DNA of 64,000 nucleotides from CAYZJR01 sp964503045 (GCA_964503045.1 CAZCZI010000023.1:1-64000), one strand, 5' to 3'. Counted from the first letter of the stretch, positions 39,528 through 48,633 are shown. Made by a program: numbers and translations. The notes: generated by a model not told the origin, from the letters alone.

Positions 39528-40343
39528 GTGAGTCACCCAAGTTTAGCGATGCTCAATTTTCAGATTGATACTCTTCAATTTGTCATCGCATTTATGCTGT
39601 TCTACGCTTGGCACATGATGGGAGTTACGATTGGTTATCATCGATTGCTTTCTCACCGCTCATTCAGATGCCCCAAGCTAATTGAATACTTTTGGGTGCT
39701 CGGCGGCTATCTCGCTTTTGAAGGTTCACCGATTTGGTGGGCGACAATTCACCGAGCACATCACCGCTACACCGACCAGCCGCTTGATCCTCATTCTCCG
39801 CGCCACGGTTGGATGCACGCATACTTTGGCTGGCTCCTTCACTCACATTATCCTGATTACATCAATCCTTCGGTTCAATCCAAGGATCTACTGATCGACC
39901 CCATTTACAAATTCCTGGAACAGGGTGGACAGTGGCAACGTGCGCACGCGCTGGTCATGACGATCAGCATCAGCTTCCGAATCCTCCTTCTTTTCTGTTT
40001 CGGTTGGACTATTGCACTCGCCAGTCTGACAGCGGCAGTCATCGTTCAACAAGTGCCTCTGCTTCTCAATCTTGTATGTCACCTTCCAAGGCTCGGCTAC
40101 AAAAACTATCAAACCGACGACGACAGCGTAAACGTTTGGTGGGTAGCTGTTTTGACTGCAGGTGAGGGTTGGCACAACAATCACCATGCATTTCCCGGCT
40201 CAGCTCGCAGCGGGCTTCGCCTTCTTGAAATCGATCCGTCGTGGCTCATAATCCGCTTGATGAAACAATGCGGACTTGTCTCGTGGTTGCATGAAGAAAC
40301 CATGAAGTCGAAGTTCAAGGTAAGAAACAAGGTTAATGCATAA
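39528..40343 (+). CDS. Membrane acyl-CoA/acyl-lipid delta-9-type desaturase
   Basis: Inserts a double bond in fatty acyl chains using O2. A GTG at 39528 has GAGG eight bases upstream, giving 271 residues; an upstream ATG frame (39459) lacks a site. The three histidine boxes HRLLSH, HRAHH and HNNHH are intact, and hydrophobic helices lie between them. The reading frame belongs to the bacterial/cyanobacterial desaturase family. It fits the surrounding lipid-remodelling genes; an O2-requiring desaturase under a low-oxygen signal suggests microaerobic rather than strictly anaerobic use. Confidence 0.92.
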   Translation: MSHPSLAMLNFQIDTLQFVIAFMLFYAWHMMGVTIGYHRLLSHRSFRCPKLIEYFWVLGGYLAFEGSPIWWATIHRAHHRYTDQPLDPHSPRHGWMHAYFGWLLHSHYPDYINPSVQSKDLLIDPIYKFLEQGGQWQRAHALVMTISISFRILLLFCFGWTIALASLTAAVIVQQVPLLLNLVCHLPRLGYKNYQTDDDSVNVWWVAVLTAGEGWHNNHHAFPGSARSGLRLLEIDPSWLIIRLMKQCGLVSWLHEETMKSKFKVRNKVNA

Positions 40344-40432
40344 GCTAAATAAGTCGTCCAGACGAACGATGCAAGCAAGAACAAGCCAATCTATCATTGA
40401 TTGCAGATGGTCCCAATTCTAAGGATTTTGAG

Positions 40433-40846
40433 ATGAAACGTTACTTAATCCGCCTGGCCCTTTTTGCCAGCACTATCTATTTTCTATTTCCGTTGATTCC
40501 TGGCGTGCAGTTTCACGGAACCTTCATTCATGCGCTTCTTGCCGGAGCACTGTTCGCCTTTTTCGGTTGGATCGTCGAGTTTCTCGCTATTGCTGTGAGC
40601 GCCGTTTTGACAGTCGGAACGCTGGGAGCCGCACTCATCGTTTTAATACCGGCTTGGTTGTTCGGGTTCTGGCTCCTGCCTGCAGTTGTACTGAGAATAG
40701 TTGCAGATATCATGCCGGCAACACTTTCTTTTGGTGGATGGATTCCATCGATATTGGGCGGTCTTATCATGCTATTGATCGGGCTTGTCACTAGTGGTGA
40801 TACACACGTACAAATTAGAAGTAATCACCGAGCAAAAGCCGCTTAA
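40433..40846 (+). CDS. Membrane protein of the phage-holin-IV-like (four-helix) type
   Basis: A 137-residue protein; the ATG at 40433 has AAGGA eight bases upstream. Four hydrophobic helices with Gly/Ala-rich faces (LLAGALFAFFGW, TLGAALIVLIPAWLFGF, GGLIMLLIGLV) resemble the family annotated as mycobacterial four-TMS holin-like or DUF360-type membrane proteins. No phage genes lie nearby, so it is a housekeeping membrane protein. It follows the desaturase on the same strand. Confidence 0.6.
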   Translation: MKRYLIRLALFASTIYFLFPLIPGVQFHGTFIHALLAGALFAFFGWIVEFLAIAVSAVLTVGTLGAALIVLIPAWLFGFWLLPAVVLRIVADIMPATLSFGGWIPSILGGLIMLLIGLVTSGDTHVQIRSNHRAKAA

Positions 40847-40859
40847 CTTTGCAGCACTT

Positions 40860-41981
40860 CTATGCGACATTCGGCTTTTTTAGAGTCAATTGCGAATCGC
40901 TTAGCTCTTTCAATGAATCTGCAAGCATGACTAGGCGTTCTCGATTATCCGCGATTAGATTGTGGGCGGCTATCTCCAAGCGATCTAAGTTCTCCTTTCG
41001 AGCATCATCTATAGCATCACAGCCAAGAGCCAATTCTGCTTGGAAGCGTTGATATCGAATGCGATTCTCGCAATCTGGTACCAACTTGAGCATACTTGAT
41101 AGTGCTCTATCTACAGAATCACTAGCTCCTTGCAGCATGAAACGAACCAACGGAATGTTTCGACTTGGATTAATCCACGCAGCCCCATGATCTCTTACTG
41201 TCGAATAAGGCACGCCACGTAGCCTCTTTGCTGATGCTTCGCCGGTGCCCAGAGACACGATCAAAAATGAGTCGATCTCATCCATATCGGTGATAATCTC
41301 GTTTGCCTCAGCCAGACCGCACATCGTGGGATTATTCGCGTAGACACCACCGTCCGCGAATGCCAAGTAAGGCACGTCTATTTTCTGATGCTTATGAGTG
41401 CCGCTGATTGCAGCATTGATTGAAAGGTTTTTGCCCCTCAACTTGAACGGACGGAAAAAGACAGGGCAGGCAGATGTGGCACGTGCGACGTCTTTCATCA
41501 GGAAATCACAGTTAGGGTCTTCCTTCGCCTTGTAACTACTGAACGCATATGGAAGCAGGCGCTCGATCTCGTAGCTTGTGATAAGAACATTTGTGAGGGA
41601 CTGACTGATTTTTATTGAGCCAAATTCCTTTGCCAAAACGGATTCGATTCCGTCATGCGCGTAAAGCACGTCGAACAGCGGAATCAAAAATCTGGTTCCA
41701 ATACCTCTGACTAGTGCTCTGCGATCGGTAGGGAAGATCTTCGGTCCATCAGTCAAGTACAGATTGATCATATGTTGAGCCGTGGAAAATTTGCCGTATT
41801 TGTCTGGAGGCTTGGTCAGCCCCAGCGCGATGATTCCTCCTGTTGAGGTACCGGCAATCAAGTCGAACAACTCGAAGGTGTGCTTTCCAGTGAGAAGCTC
41901 GAGTTCATTCAGGACTACTGCAGGAATTATCCCGCGTATTCCACCGCCGTCAATTGATAATATACGAAAGACTTTGGACAT
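40860..41981 (-). CDS. Patatin-like phospholipase
   Basis: Probable lipid acyl hydrolase of 373 residues with a Ser-Asp dyad. The oxyanion motif DGGGIRG, the nucleophile elbow GTSTGG and the catalytic DGG in FADGGVYANNP are intact. No signal peptide, so probably acts on the inner face of the membrane. Last gene of a probable three-gene operon with the two hydrolase-fold genes upstream. Confidence 0.92.
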   Translation of the reverse strand: MSKVFRILSIDGGGIRGIIPAVVLNELELLTGKHTFELFDLIAGTSTGGIIALGLTKPPDKYGKFSTAQHMINLYLTDGPKIFPTDRRALVRGIGTRFLIPLFDVLYAHDGIESVLAKEFGSIKISQSLTNVLITSYEIERLLPYAFSSYKAKEDPNCDFLMKDVARATSACPVFFRPFKLRGKNLSINAAISGTHKHQKIDVPYLAFADGGVYANNPTMCGLAEANEIITDMDEIDSFLIVSLGTGEASAKRLRGVPYSTVRDHGAAWINPSRNIPLVRFMLQGASDSVDRALSSMLKLVPDCENRIRYQRFQAELALGCDAIDDARKENLDRLEIAAHNLIADNRERLVMLADSLKELSDSQLTLKKPNVA

Positions 41982-41987
41982 AGCAGT

Positions 41988-42926
41988 TTATCCTTTTGGA
42001 GCAAACACGACCTCTTCGGTTGCTGTTTTGCCCTGTAGTTGCGCCACCGTTGGCAGTGACAGCGCGATTTCCTTGGCGACATCCGGATTTTTCCAGTAGC
42101 TTATGTGGGAATCGAATGGAGTTGCTCCAGTATTTACCGCCACATCTCGAATCACTTTTTCGGCGTTTTCAATACCTTTCTTAAAGAGGGCACTCAGCGG
42201 ATACGCAATGATGTCTTGTTCATCGTAGAAGTTAAGCCAGATTCTTTGCGTGCCCAAAACCGGGTTAATTATGTTGTGAAACTTCTTGTGACTGGCCCAC
42301 AACTTGGACTTTCTCAGCATGAAGAGTGCGATGGGTGAACCCATAGTGAAGAGGGAGTGAAAGTTGTCTTTCAGCCTTTTGATCAACGCAGGAGTAGCTT
42401 CCTCGTCGGCCACAAACAGCATGTCTTTTGCGAAAAGGTGAAACAGATAGTCAAAGGCGATCACTGAACCCAGAGAGTGTGCAATCAGGCTATACGTCGA
42501 ACCGTTAGCCTTGAGCGGAGGACCCATTTCATCCCAGGCGGCCAAGCGGATAGTATTCTCCTTTCCATGATCGCCAAGCGCATGGTGCCCTTTGGCAACA
42601 GCGTAAGCGGCGATATCACCAACAAAGTAGGTCATGAAATAGCGAAGCTTGTAAATGATCTTTTGGGGATCCAACAAGGCATCCCCCCATTTGCAATCAA
42701 GCGATTCCAGATTGACGTTTGGAAAACAGGTTCGGAAAATAGTCCGCTCAGCATCTCTTGTCACGTTAATCCAATCAACAAAGATAGGTTCGACAAGCAT
42801 TTCGAATTGTTCTTTCTTGATTTTGTACTTCTTGCAATATTCACTTCCGACGCTGTCAAACAGAGTTTCGTACTCATGAATTGGATCACCTTCTCCAATC
42901 CCATGAATGAATACAAGGTAATGCAT
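41988..42926 (-). CDS. Alpha/beta hydrolase, DUF676-like lipase/esterase
   Basis: A 312-residue protein with the oxyanion segment FIHGIGEGD, nucleophile AHSLGS and a late FDSHISYW histidine, so a catalytic triad is likely. The plan is that of large serine esterases acting on lipids or acyl groups. It lies six bases upstream of the patatin gene and 21 bases downstream of the pseudohydrolase gene, indicating one transcript. Confidence 0.75.
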   Translation of the reverse strand: MHYLVFIHGIGEGDPIHEYETLFDSVGSEYCKKYKIKKEQFEMLVEPIFVDWINVTRDAERTIFRTCFPNVNLESLDCKWGDALLDPQKIIYKLRYFMTYFVGDIAAYAVAKGHHALGDHGKENTIRLAAWDEMGPPLKANGSTYSLIAHSLGSVIAFDYLFHLFAKDMLFVADEEATPALIKRLKDNFHSLFTMGSPIALFMLRKSKLWASHKKFHNIINPVLGTQRIWLNFYDEQDIIAYPLSALFKKGIENAEKVIRDVAVNTGATPFDSHISYWKNPDVAKEIALSLPTVAQLQGKTATEEVVFAPKG

Positions 42927-42947
42927 GTTTCAACCTCACGATTGTTT

Positions 42948-43634
42948 CTAGGATTTTTCTTGTGCCTCAAGGTGTATTTCAAACCACTTAGCGGCTATTT
43001 CACCAGCGTAAGCAAGCCCTTCCGATTGGCCCAAAAGTGTAGTGCAATGTGGAATCACTTCCAGCCGTTTTTCTCCTGCAAGCATGGCGAAAGCTTCTGC
43101 GTTTGATTCTCGCGTGGGATCATCACTGCCTGTCATCAGCATGGTAGCGGCTTTAACGTATGGCAAAGAGGCACTGGCAGCAAGCAAGTTGCCACTGCGG
43201 CAAACCACTGCCTTTACCATGTCCGGTAGCCTGGCTGCTGTAATCAAAGCTGCGGCCGCACCGGCATCGTCTCCGAAAATTCCAATTTCCAGGGGTTGCA
43301 GCTCTCGTTGCTCTTCGACCCAGATGATAGCGGCCAACATGCGGTCTCCAAGAGTGATCGCATCGACTCTAAGAAGTCCGGTATCCTCATCGAATTCAGA
43401 CTCCTCAGGCGTGAGCAGATCGAAAAGTAGCGTGCCGAATTTGTGTTTGTGAAGAATGAGCGCCAAATCCAGCGTCTCTTCTCCGCAGAATCCGCTACCA
43501 TGAGCAAATGTAATAAGCCCACGCACTCCTTCTGGCACGAAGAGAGTACCGTTGACTGCCACATTCCTAGCTAAGCGCATATTGACCAGTTCTCCCGGAC
43601 CCTGCACTACATTTGGTGCTAAACCTAGCTTCAT
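42948..43634 (-). CDS. Dienelactone-hydrolase-like protein lacking Ser and His of the triad
   Basis: A 228-residue alpha/beta hydrolase fold, closely similar in order of motifs to the protein at 50697 (AHGSG near the start; LLTPEE; LFG/IFG elbow). In that paralogue the elbow is GASTG (Ser120) with Asp169 and His197. Here the elbow reads GDDAG, with Asp123 in place of serine, and Thr199 replaces histidine, while the acidic residue in GSDDP remains. Either it works through an Asp nucleophile or it is a non-catalytic binding protein. In M. tuberculosis the DosR-controlled Rv0571c and Rv2030c join such a domain to a phosphoribosyltransferase. Confidence 0.75.
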   Translation of the reverse strand: MKLGLAPNVVQGPGELVNMRLARNVAVNGTLFVPEGVRGLITFAHGSGFCGEETLDLALILHKHKFGTLLFDLLTPEESEFDEDTGLLRVDAITLGDRMLAAIIWVEEQRELQPLEIGIFGDDAGAAAALITAARLPDMVKAVVCRSGNLLAASASLPYVKAATMLMTGSDDPTRESNAEAFAMLAGEKRLEVIPHCTTLLGQSEGLAYAGEIAAKWFEIHLEAQEKS

Positions 43635-43718
43635 ATTTGCGCCCCCACAGTCTTAATGATTTCAACGCTTTACGTTGTCTTGCTAGTCCAACTATCGATG
43701 TTTTCCATCTCTTTTGCA

Positions 43719-43734
43719 TCAGCCCGCAGGAGGA
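43719..43734. promoter_or_regulatory. Low-oxygen box (10/12) between two divergent units
   Basis: TCAGCCCGCAGGAGGA. It lies 85 bp from the pseudohydrolase ATG on the minus strand, where GATAGT (43696-43691) has its centre 33 bp away, and 175 bp from the gene at 43909. Confidence 0.5.
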
Positions 43735-43789
43735 TAGTTCGAGGATCGTATTTTGCGAATAAATCCCATATCACGACTCAGAAACCACA

Positions 43790-43912
43790 ATGAAACATCA
43801 GCCAAAAGGCGTATTCAAAAGCATTCGTCGTATCGATGCGCTCGCTGCGTGCATTATGGACAATCGAATCAATAACAGCCGACAAAGTGCGGATGCCGAG
43901 GAGGCAATATGA
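43790..43912 (+). CDS. Possible 40-residue peptide coupled to the next gene
   Basis: A 40-codon frame from ATG 43790 whose stop overlaps the ATG of the gene at 43909 (ATGA). The peptide is basic at its start (MKHQPKGVFKSIRRID) and has no motif. No clear ribosome site is visible, so it may be a chance frame or a short leader peptide regulating the next gene. Confidence 0.3.
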   Translation: MKHQPKGVFKSIRRIDALAACIMDNRINNSRQSADAEEAI

Positions 43913-44607
43913 AACTGACATTTTTAGGGAAAGCCGCACTCACAATGGACATTCTAACGAATAAGATTTTCCATAATGCCGAAAAGCATCGTTTGACCAG
44001 AATGCGTGTGCGTACAAACGAACGTGAGATGAAGACTCATGCCGATTTCATTTCCAAAGTACGAGATTCCAACAGGCTTCAAGAGCACACCCATCGGATA
44101 GAACATCATGGAGCTAATTTCTGGAAATTTTATTTTCCAGGGGAGCAGCCGTCCGCGGTCCTTCAAGATGATCCAATCGGTGGACATGTCTACGGTACGA
44201 TGGCAGAACAAGCAAGGTTGCAAGATCACATGCTCGTTCCTGACGGCGAACAGGCTATGGATGGAGTACCACCACAGTTGTTTCGAGAGCAAACGGTCTC
44301 GGAGAATCGCTGGCTTGCATCGATGGAGATTGCAGAAACAGCCATTGCTCGGGCGGAATACCAGCAAGCCGAGAAAAGCTATGCAGCTGCGTTAAACGAA
44401 ACGCGACGTTGGACGAATGCAGATCCTCGAACGGTAAAAACCCTGCGTGGATTGTCGCGAGCCGTCGAAGCCCAGGGAAGACCTAGAGAAGCAACACTGC
44501 TAAGAGAAATGGCTCTAAAAATGGATCTTCGTCTTGCTGGAACGAATCGAAAACAAGAGGGTCAGCTGGCGTCCACTTCGATCGATGCTGCTATTCCAGC
44601 AGCATAA
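43909..44607 (+). CDS. TPR-like protein of unknown function
   Basis: A 232-residue soluble protein with GAGGAGG upstream. The first ~120 residues are polar and not recognised. Residues ~130-210 form at least two TPR-like helix pairs (AEYQQAEKSYAAALNETRRW, GLSRAVEAQGRPREATLLRE). Ends with an Ala/Ser-rich tail. Convergent with the acyltransferase gene at 44676. Confidence 0.55.
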   Translation: MKLTFLGKAALTMDILTNKIFHNAEKHRLTRMRVRTNEREMKTHADFISKVRDSNRLQEHTHRIEHHGANFWKFYFPGEQPSAVLQDDPIGGHVYGTMAEQARLQDHMLVPDGEQAMDGVPPQLFREQTVSENRWLASMEIAETAIARAEYQQAEKSYAAALNETRRWTNADPRTVKTLRGLSRAVEAQGRPREATLLREMALKMDLRLAGTNRKQEGQLASTSIDAAIPAA

Positions 44608-44675
44608 TACTTGGCCAATCGGCCCAGTGGTCGAGGTCAGATCTGTGCCTGTGCGCGAAGCTTGAAACTTGCTGC

Positions 44676-45551
44676 TCACTTCCCCAGGACTGTCGATTCG
44701 GCGTCCCAACTCACAAAAGGTGATTTTCGCTGTCTCAACAGCCAATTGAGGTCTCGCTGAATGCCGTACTGAACTTCTCTGGCAATTCGCAGACGCAATT
44801 TTCGATCAGTTGCCATTTCCGGAGGATAATTCAGATAAATCGGTTCGCCAATTTTGATGAGGATTTTTATTGGCACTGGAAGACAACTGATTGTGACAGG
44901 GAGCCATGGAAAGGTCGGCGTCATCGGCCAGTAAGGTGCACCCAGCAAGCGAGCAACTGATTTGAAGTTTCCCAATAGAGGATAAATTTCATCGCAACCT
45001 ATTGTCGTGACCGGAACTATCGGCGAACCCGTAGCAATTGCTGCCTTAACAAATCCAGGATCGAAGTCGTGAAGACGATAACGCATGGAAAAGGGTTTGC
45101 CTGTGCCTCTTGCTCCTTCCGGATAAAAGAAAACGAGCTCGTCATTCTGTAATAGTTTTGTGGCAACCTGATAGGTGTTTGGTACTCCACCAAATCCGCA
45201 AATTATATCTTTTACGATCCTCGTAGAGCGAAGGCAATCAAGACTCAAAAAGCGAAGTCTTCTTGGGCATGGATGATGGTGAATCACCGCGGTGTAGAGC
45301 ATGAATGCATCAATCGGCAGCCCTCCGGAGTGATTACCAACCAACACTGCGCGCCCTTGGTTTGGAATGTTTTCGAGACCAAGTGTCTCCACCTGAAAGT
45401 ACTCTTCGTAGAAGAATCGAAAAAAGCCTTCCCAATTCGCAATTGTTTTGAGGTTAAAGCCGTACTCGTCTTCTTGTGCTTCATATTTCGCACAAAAGTC
45501 GCGAACGCGTCTTCTCGATTTTGAGATTGTCATATTAGGAACTGCCGCCAT
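44676..45551 (-). CDS. PlsC-type phospholipid/glycerol acyltransferase
   Basis: A 291-residue protein with GGAG eight bases before the ATG. Block I NHSGGLPID (H-x4-D) and FYPEGARGTGKPF are intact, and a hydrophobic helix lies near residue 190. It belongs to the lysophospholipid / diacylglycerol-type acyltransferases (a DUF2156-free, stand-alone form). It shares its intergenic region and one box with the phosphoribosyltransferase gene. Confidence 0.85.
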   Translation of the reverse strand: MAAVPNMTISKSRRRVRDFCAKYEAQEDEYGFNLKTIANWEGFFRFFYEEYFQVETLGLENIPNQGRAVLVGNHSGGLPIDAFMLYTAVIHHHPCPRRLRFLSLDCLRSTRIVKDIICGFGGVPNTYQVATKLLQNDELVFFYPEGARGTGKPFSMRYRLHDFDPGFVKAAIATGSPIVPVTTIGCDEIYPLLGNFKSVARLLGAPYWPMTPTFPWLPVTISCLPVPIKILIKIGEPIYLNYPPEMATDRKLRLRIAREVQYGIQRDLNWLLRQRKSPFVSWDAESTVLGK

Positions 45552-45611
45552 GTAATCAAACTCCGTCTTCCCTGATTTGTATCATGTTGCCCCATTTGAG
45601 GAAAGGTCACA

Positions 45612-45627
45612 TCTGCAGAAGGGATGA
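45612..45627. promoter_or_regulatory. Low-oxygen box (9/12), perfect right half
   Basis: TCTGCAGAAGGGATGA, 61 bp from the acyltransferase ATG and 135 bp from the phosphoribosyltransferase ATG. Confidence 0.4.
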
Positions 45628-45761
45628 TCACGTTACGCCGAGACAGCCAAAAGATTGATTTTCAATTTTACCAAGCAGAAAACTTTCAAGATACCTAAAT
45701 GGATTGACGATAACTTGCGACGTATCTGCCAAAATAGGAGCGAATATATGAGGACGAGGTG

Positions 45762-46442
45762 ATGTTTAAGAATAGAGAACAAGCAGGAAATCTGTTGAGC
45801 AAGAACGTGATTGATATGCTTGCTTCAAAAGGAACGTCAGTATCGCTCGTAGTGGCACTTCCGCGAGGAGGCGTGCCTGTAGCTAAGGAAATAGCTTCGG
45901 CGCTTAAAACCGCTCTTACGATTCTCATCTCGAATGAAATAGATGCGCCCTTTCAAGCCAACCTTGTTCTCGGTGCGGTGACTTCTTCAGGAACAGTCGT
46001 ACTCGACGAAAACCTATGTGACGCTATCAATGTCGTGCATCGATACGTTGAGCTCGAGAGCCGGCGGCTGGCTGAAACGAGTAAGGTTCTGGAGAGACAC
46101 TGGATGCAAGCCGCGGGCATTCATGGTCGTCCCAAATTTGACGGAGCGAGTATCGTTCTGGTTGATGACGGTATAGCGACTGGGTTCATGACCCTTGCCG
46201 CTATTCGACAGCTAAGAGCTGCTGGGGCGCGTGAAGTGATCGTGGCAACACCAGTCATTACACTGAGTGCGTACGAACTGATAAAAAGAGAGTGCGATTC
46301 CGTTGTATCACTTGCCAAACCAAAGGAAATCTCAGAAATTGCCGAGTTCTACAAGGATTTTCATCGAGTTGAAGACAACGAAGTGATTGAGATACTGAGG
46401 AGATTTGCGGGCTCAGAAAAGCCTGAGCTGACTGCTTGCTAG
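45762..46442 (+). CDS. Phosphoribosyltransferase-family protein (Rv0571c/Rv2030c N-domain type)
   Basis: A 226-residue type I phosphoribosyltransferase fold. The ATG at 45762 has GAGGA seven bases upstream. It has VALPRGGVPVAKEIA near the start and the PRPP loop IVLVDDGIATG. The family is found fused to dienelactone-hydrolase and erythromycin-esterase-like domains in the DosR-regulated mycobacterial proteins Rv0571c and Rv2030c; here it is a separate gene while two hydrolase-domain genes are encoded nearby (42948 and 50697). The substrate is unknown. Confidence 0.85.
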   Translation: MFKNREQAGNLLSKNVIDMLASKGTSVSLVVALPRGGVPVAKEIASALKTALTILISNEIDAPFQANLVLGAVTSSGTVVLDENLCDAINVVHRYVELESRRLAETSKVLERHWMQAAGIHGRPKFDGASIVLVDDGIATGFMTLAAIRQLRAAGAREVIVATPVITLSAYELIKRECDSVVSLAKPKEISEIAEFYKDFHRVEDNEVIEILRRFAGSEKPELTAC

Positions 46443-46483
46443 CGGGTGAGCCGTGGCAATGCGATGTCATCGGGAGAAGCTAA

Positions 46484-47866
46484 ATGAGGACTGACTCGCA
46501 CGAAGAGAACTATTCCAAAATTGACTCAAGTGCAAAGTGTTTGATTGTAATTGAGTCAATGCGCCGTTGTGTTCTTGTCATAGGGTTGCTTATTTGTGCG
46601 ATTTTAATGACATGGACTGACTTCCGCCCCTATTACGCAGTTACAGAACCTACGAAGTGGGATTTACAGGCGCTCGCCGTTCCAACTTCGGTTGAAGTTG
46701 TATCTCCTGATGCGCTAATTACGCAGAGGTCCGAACGGACCGACAAGCCTCAGGTTTTCGTAGTTGATGGTGCTCAATGGGAGCAATGGTTCGCGTCTGT
46801 CAACAAGGCTCTAATTGATGGCGAAGTAATGCAATCTTGGCATCACCGTCTCTCTAGCGATCAACTGACAGACATCAAGCGATTTGAGAAGGGAAAGGCA
46901 CTGGCAAAGCCAACCATAAGGCGTCTCGTATTTGGTGAAAAAGAAGAACCGCTTGCATCGGTGTTGTCCCAAAAGCATCCTGGGGAAGAGGTGATACTTT
47001 CGCTAGCAAACGGTGCCTCCAAGCAGCATCTAATGGTTTACTACTCGCAAGCGCCATATCTCGTTGGGCTTGGCAGCTCATTGTTTGGTATACCTGAGGC
47101 ATTCAGCTATCCACTTCGCCACTGGTGGTGCTTGACACTGGCGGTGGTGCTTCTAATCTATATCCTATTGCCGTGGCCTCACCAAGCAGAAAATGTTTGT
47201 GCTTATATTCGATGGCAAGTGATTCTGGGTGACTTCGCTTCATGCCTGCTTTATGGGACTTTTATGGCGATGCCCTTGTTGATCGTTGGCAGCGCCGTCG
47301 GCGCGGTGACAACATGGATTTGGTTTACCGCCATGTTCTGGGCGCTCGCAGCTCTTGGACTGTGCGCCTTGTGGTGGTCATATTTTTACGCCGTCTACCG
47401 CATACACATGCTAGACGATCGACTGATTTTTACCTGCCCTCAGGGAGTGCGGTCAGTCAAGTTTGAAGAAATAACCAGTATAGAATCTGTACGCTGCGTC
47501 CCCCCAAATTGGCTAATCGTCCTCTCCTTCATTTTGGCCTTGTCTGGGAAAGGGGCTGGCAGAGCCTTGCTCCTTTCAACCAGCTCAGCAGGTGGCTGCT
47601 GCATTGGTACCAAGGACGGTGATGCAATCTATGTATGGATGACAAATCCTATGGGGCAATCGTCAATGACAAACCTCGATCGCCTCACTTCAACACTGGC
47701 GTCACTCACGTGCACGCAATCACCCCATTTGCGTGAATTCGAGGCAATCTTCCCTCCTGTGATAGAGCGCTTTTCCAATCGCAAAATCAAAAGGATTGTC
47801 GATATCGAACAAGGGACTGAAGAGAGAGTTCCAGACAATCGCAAAGAGTCGCGCACGCATAGATAA
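46484..47866 (+). CDS. Multi-helix membrane protein of unknown function
   Basis: A 460-residue protein with GGGAG eight bases before the ATG. One hydrophobic helix near residues 28-45, an extracytoplasmic domain of ~160 residues, then two to three helices (~215-235, 255-285, 290-305) and a C-terminal cytoplasmic domain that begins like a PH-type bacterial domain (YRIHMLDDRLIFTCPQG). No enzyme motif recognised. Second gene after the phosphoribosyltransferase, 41 bp away. Convergent with the acyltransferase at 47884. Confidence 0.6.
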   Translation: MRTDSHEENYSKIDSSAKCLIVIESMRRCVLVIGLLICAILMTWTDFRPYYAVTEPTKWDLQALAVPTSVEVVSPDALITQRSERTDKPQVFVVDGAQWEQWFASVNKALIDGEVMQSWHHRLSSDQLTDIKRFEKGKALAKPTIRRLVFGEKEEPLASVLSQKHPGEEVILSLANGASKQHLMVYYSQAPYLVGLGSSLFGIPEAFSYPLRHWWCLTLAVVLLIYILLPWPHQAENVCAYIRWQVILGDFASCLLYGTFMAMPLLIVGSAVGAVTTWIWFTAMFWALAALGLCALWWSYFYAVYRIHMLDDRLIFTCPQGVRSVKFEEITSIESVRCVPPNWLIVLSFILALSGKGAGRALLLSTSSAGGCCIGTKDGDAIYVWMTNPMGQSSMTNLDRLTSTLASLTCTQSPHLREFEAIFPPVIERFSNRKIKRIVDIEQGTEERVPDNRKESRTHR

Positions 47867-47883
47867 CGCACCGGAGCCACAGT

Positions 47884-48633
47884 TTAATGATGGCGATTCC
47901 AGACATAATCTACACATCGACGATTCTCACTCTCTATCGAAGTCATCGCATGATGCCTGGGGTCCAACTCCTTGACTGCGTTATGTAGTGCGGATACTAT
48001 TCTTTCGCGCGGTAAATTCCCGGCGCCCAGGTTTTGAAGAGTCGATGAGGTTTTTGGTTCTCCAAAATACACTTCTAACCTGATGGGATGCACAAACCAA
48101 CTTCCAGGTTTCAACGCCTTCCCTGTGTCCTTGAGAAAGACAGGAATCACTAAAGTTTCAGGGAAACGCTCCAACAAGAATCCGACTCCACCTCTAAATG
48201 GCTGCAACTCGCCTGTTTTCGTACATCTACCTTCCGGAAACCAAACTAAGCTTTGCTTCGCGTTCAAGACTTCGGCAGCAAGATGCAAGCCTGACCGCAC
48301 ATATCGATTTGGATCAATTGGTATCCCTTGGACGAGGCGGCTAAACCCCTTTGTGAATGCGTTGGTGAAGGCAATTCCTGTCCACCCGACCCAGTGCAAC
48401 TCCCGCAATCGTTTGTAAGGTAAAGATGCAGCAAGTACAAAGGCATCAATGTAACTAGAATGGTTAGGTGTGAACACCACGCCAACGCCATCCGGAATAT
48501 TTCTAAGCCCAACGACTCTTGGACGAAACAAAATTTGTACAAGCACCTTAATGAGTGCGTAAATCGCAACTTGCATCACTTGTTGCGGAAGAGATAGCGG
48601 CTCAATCCAACGCTCTTGGTTTTTGCTTAGCAT
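47884..48633 (-). CDS. PlsC-type 1-acyl-glycerol-phosphate acyltransferase
   Basis: A 249-residue acyltransferase with NHSSYID and FPEGRCTKTGEL motifs. It is closely similar to the last third of the fusion enzyme at 35344 (shared HWVGWTGIAF / QWAGWTGIAF and PFRGGVGFLLE / PFKPGVGLLLE), so the two are recent paralogues or the fusion captured this gene. It overlaps the amidohydrolase gene by 7 bp. Last gene of the operon driven from the box at 51448. Confidence 0.87.
   Translation of the reverse strand: MLSKNQERWIEPLSLPQQVMQVAIYALIKVLVQILFRPRVVGLRNIPDGVGVVFTPNHSSYIDAFVLAASLPYKRLRELHWVGWTGIAFTNAFTKGFSRLVQGIPIDPNRYVRSGLHLAAEVLNAKQSLVWFPEGRCTKTGELQPFRGGVGFLLERFPETLVIPVFLKDTGKALKPGSWFVHPIRLEVYFGEPKTSSTLQNLGAGNLPRERIVSALHNAVKELDPRHHAMTSIESENRRCVDYVWNRHH

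Noticed and set aside
40433..40846. Holin-like protein as evidence for a prophage
   Set aside because: No other phage gene is present; the four-helix family also occurs as an ordinary membrane protein.
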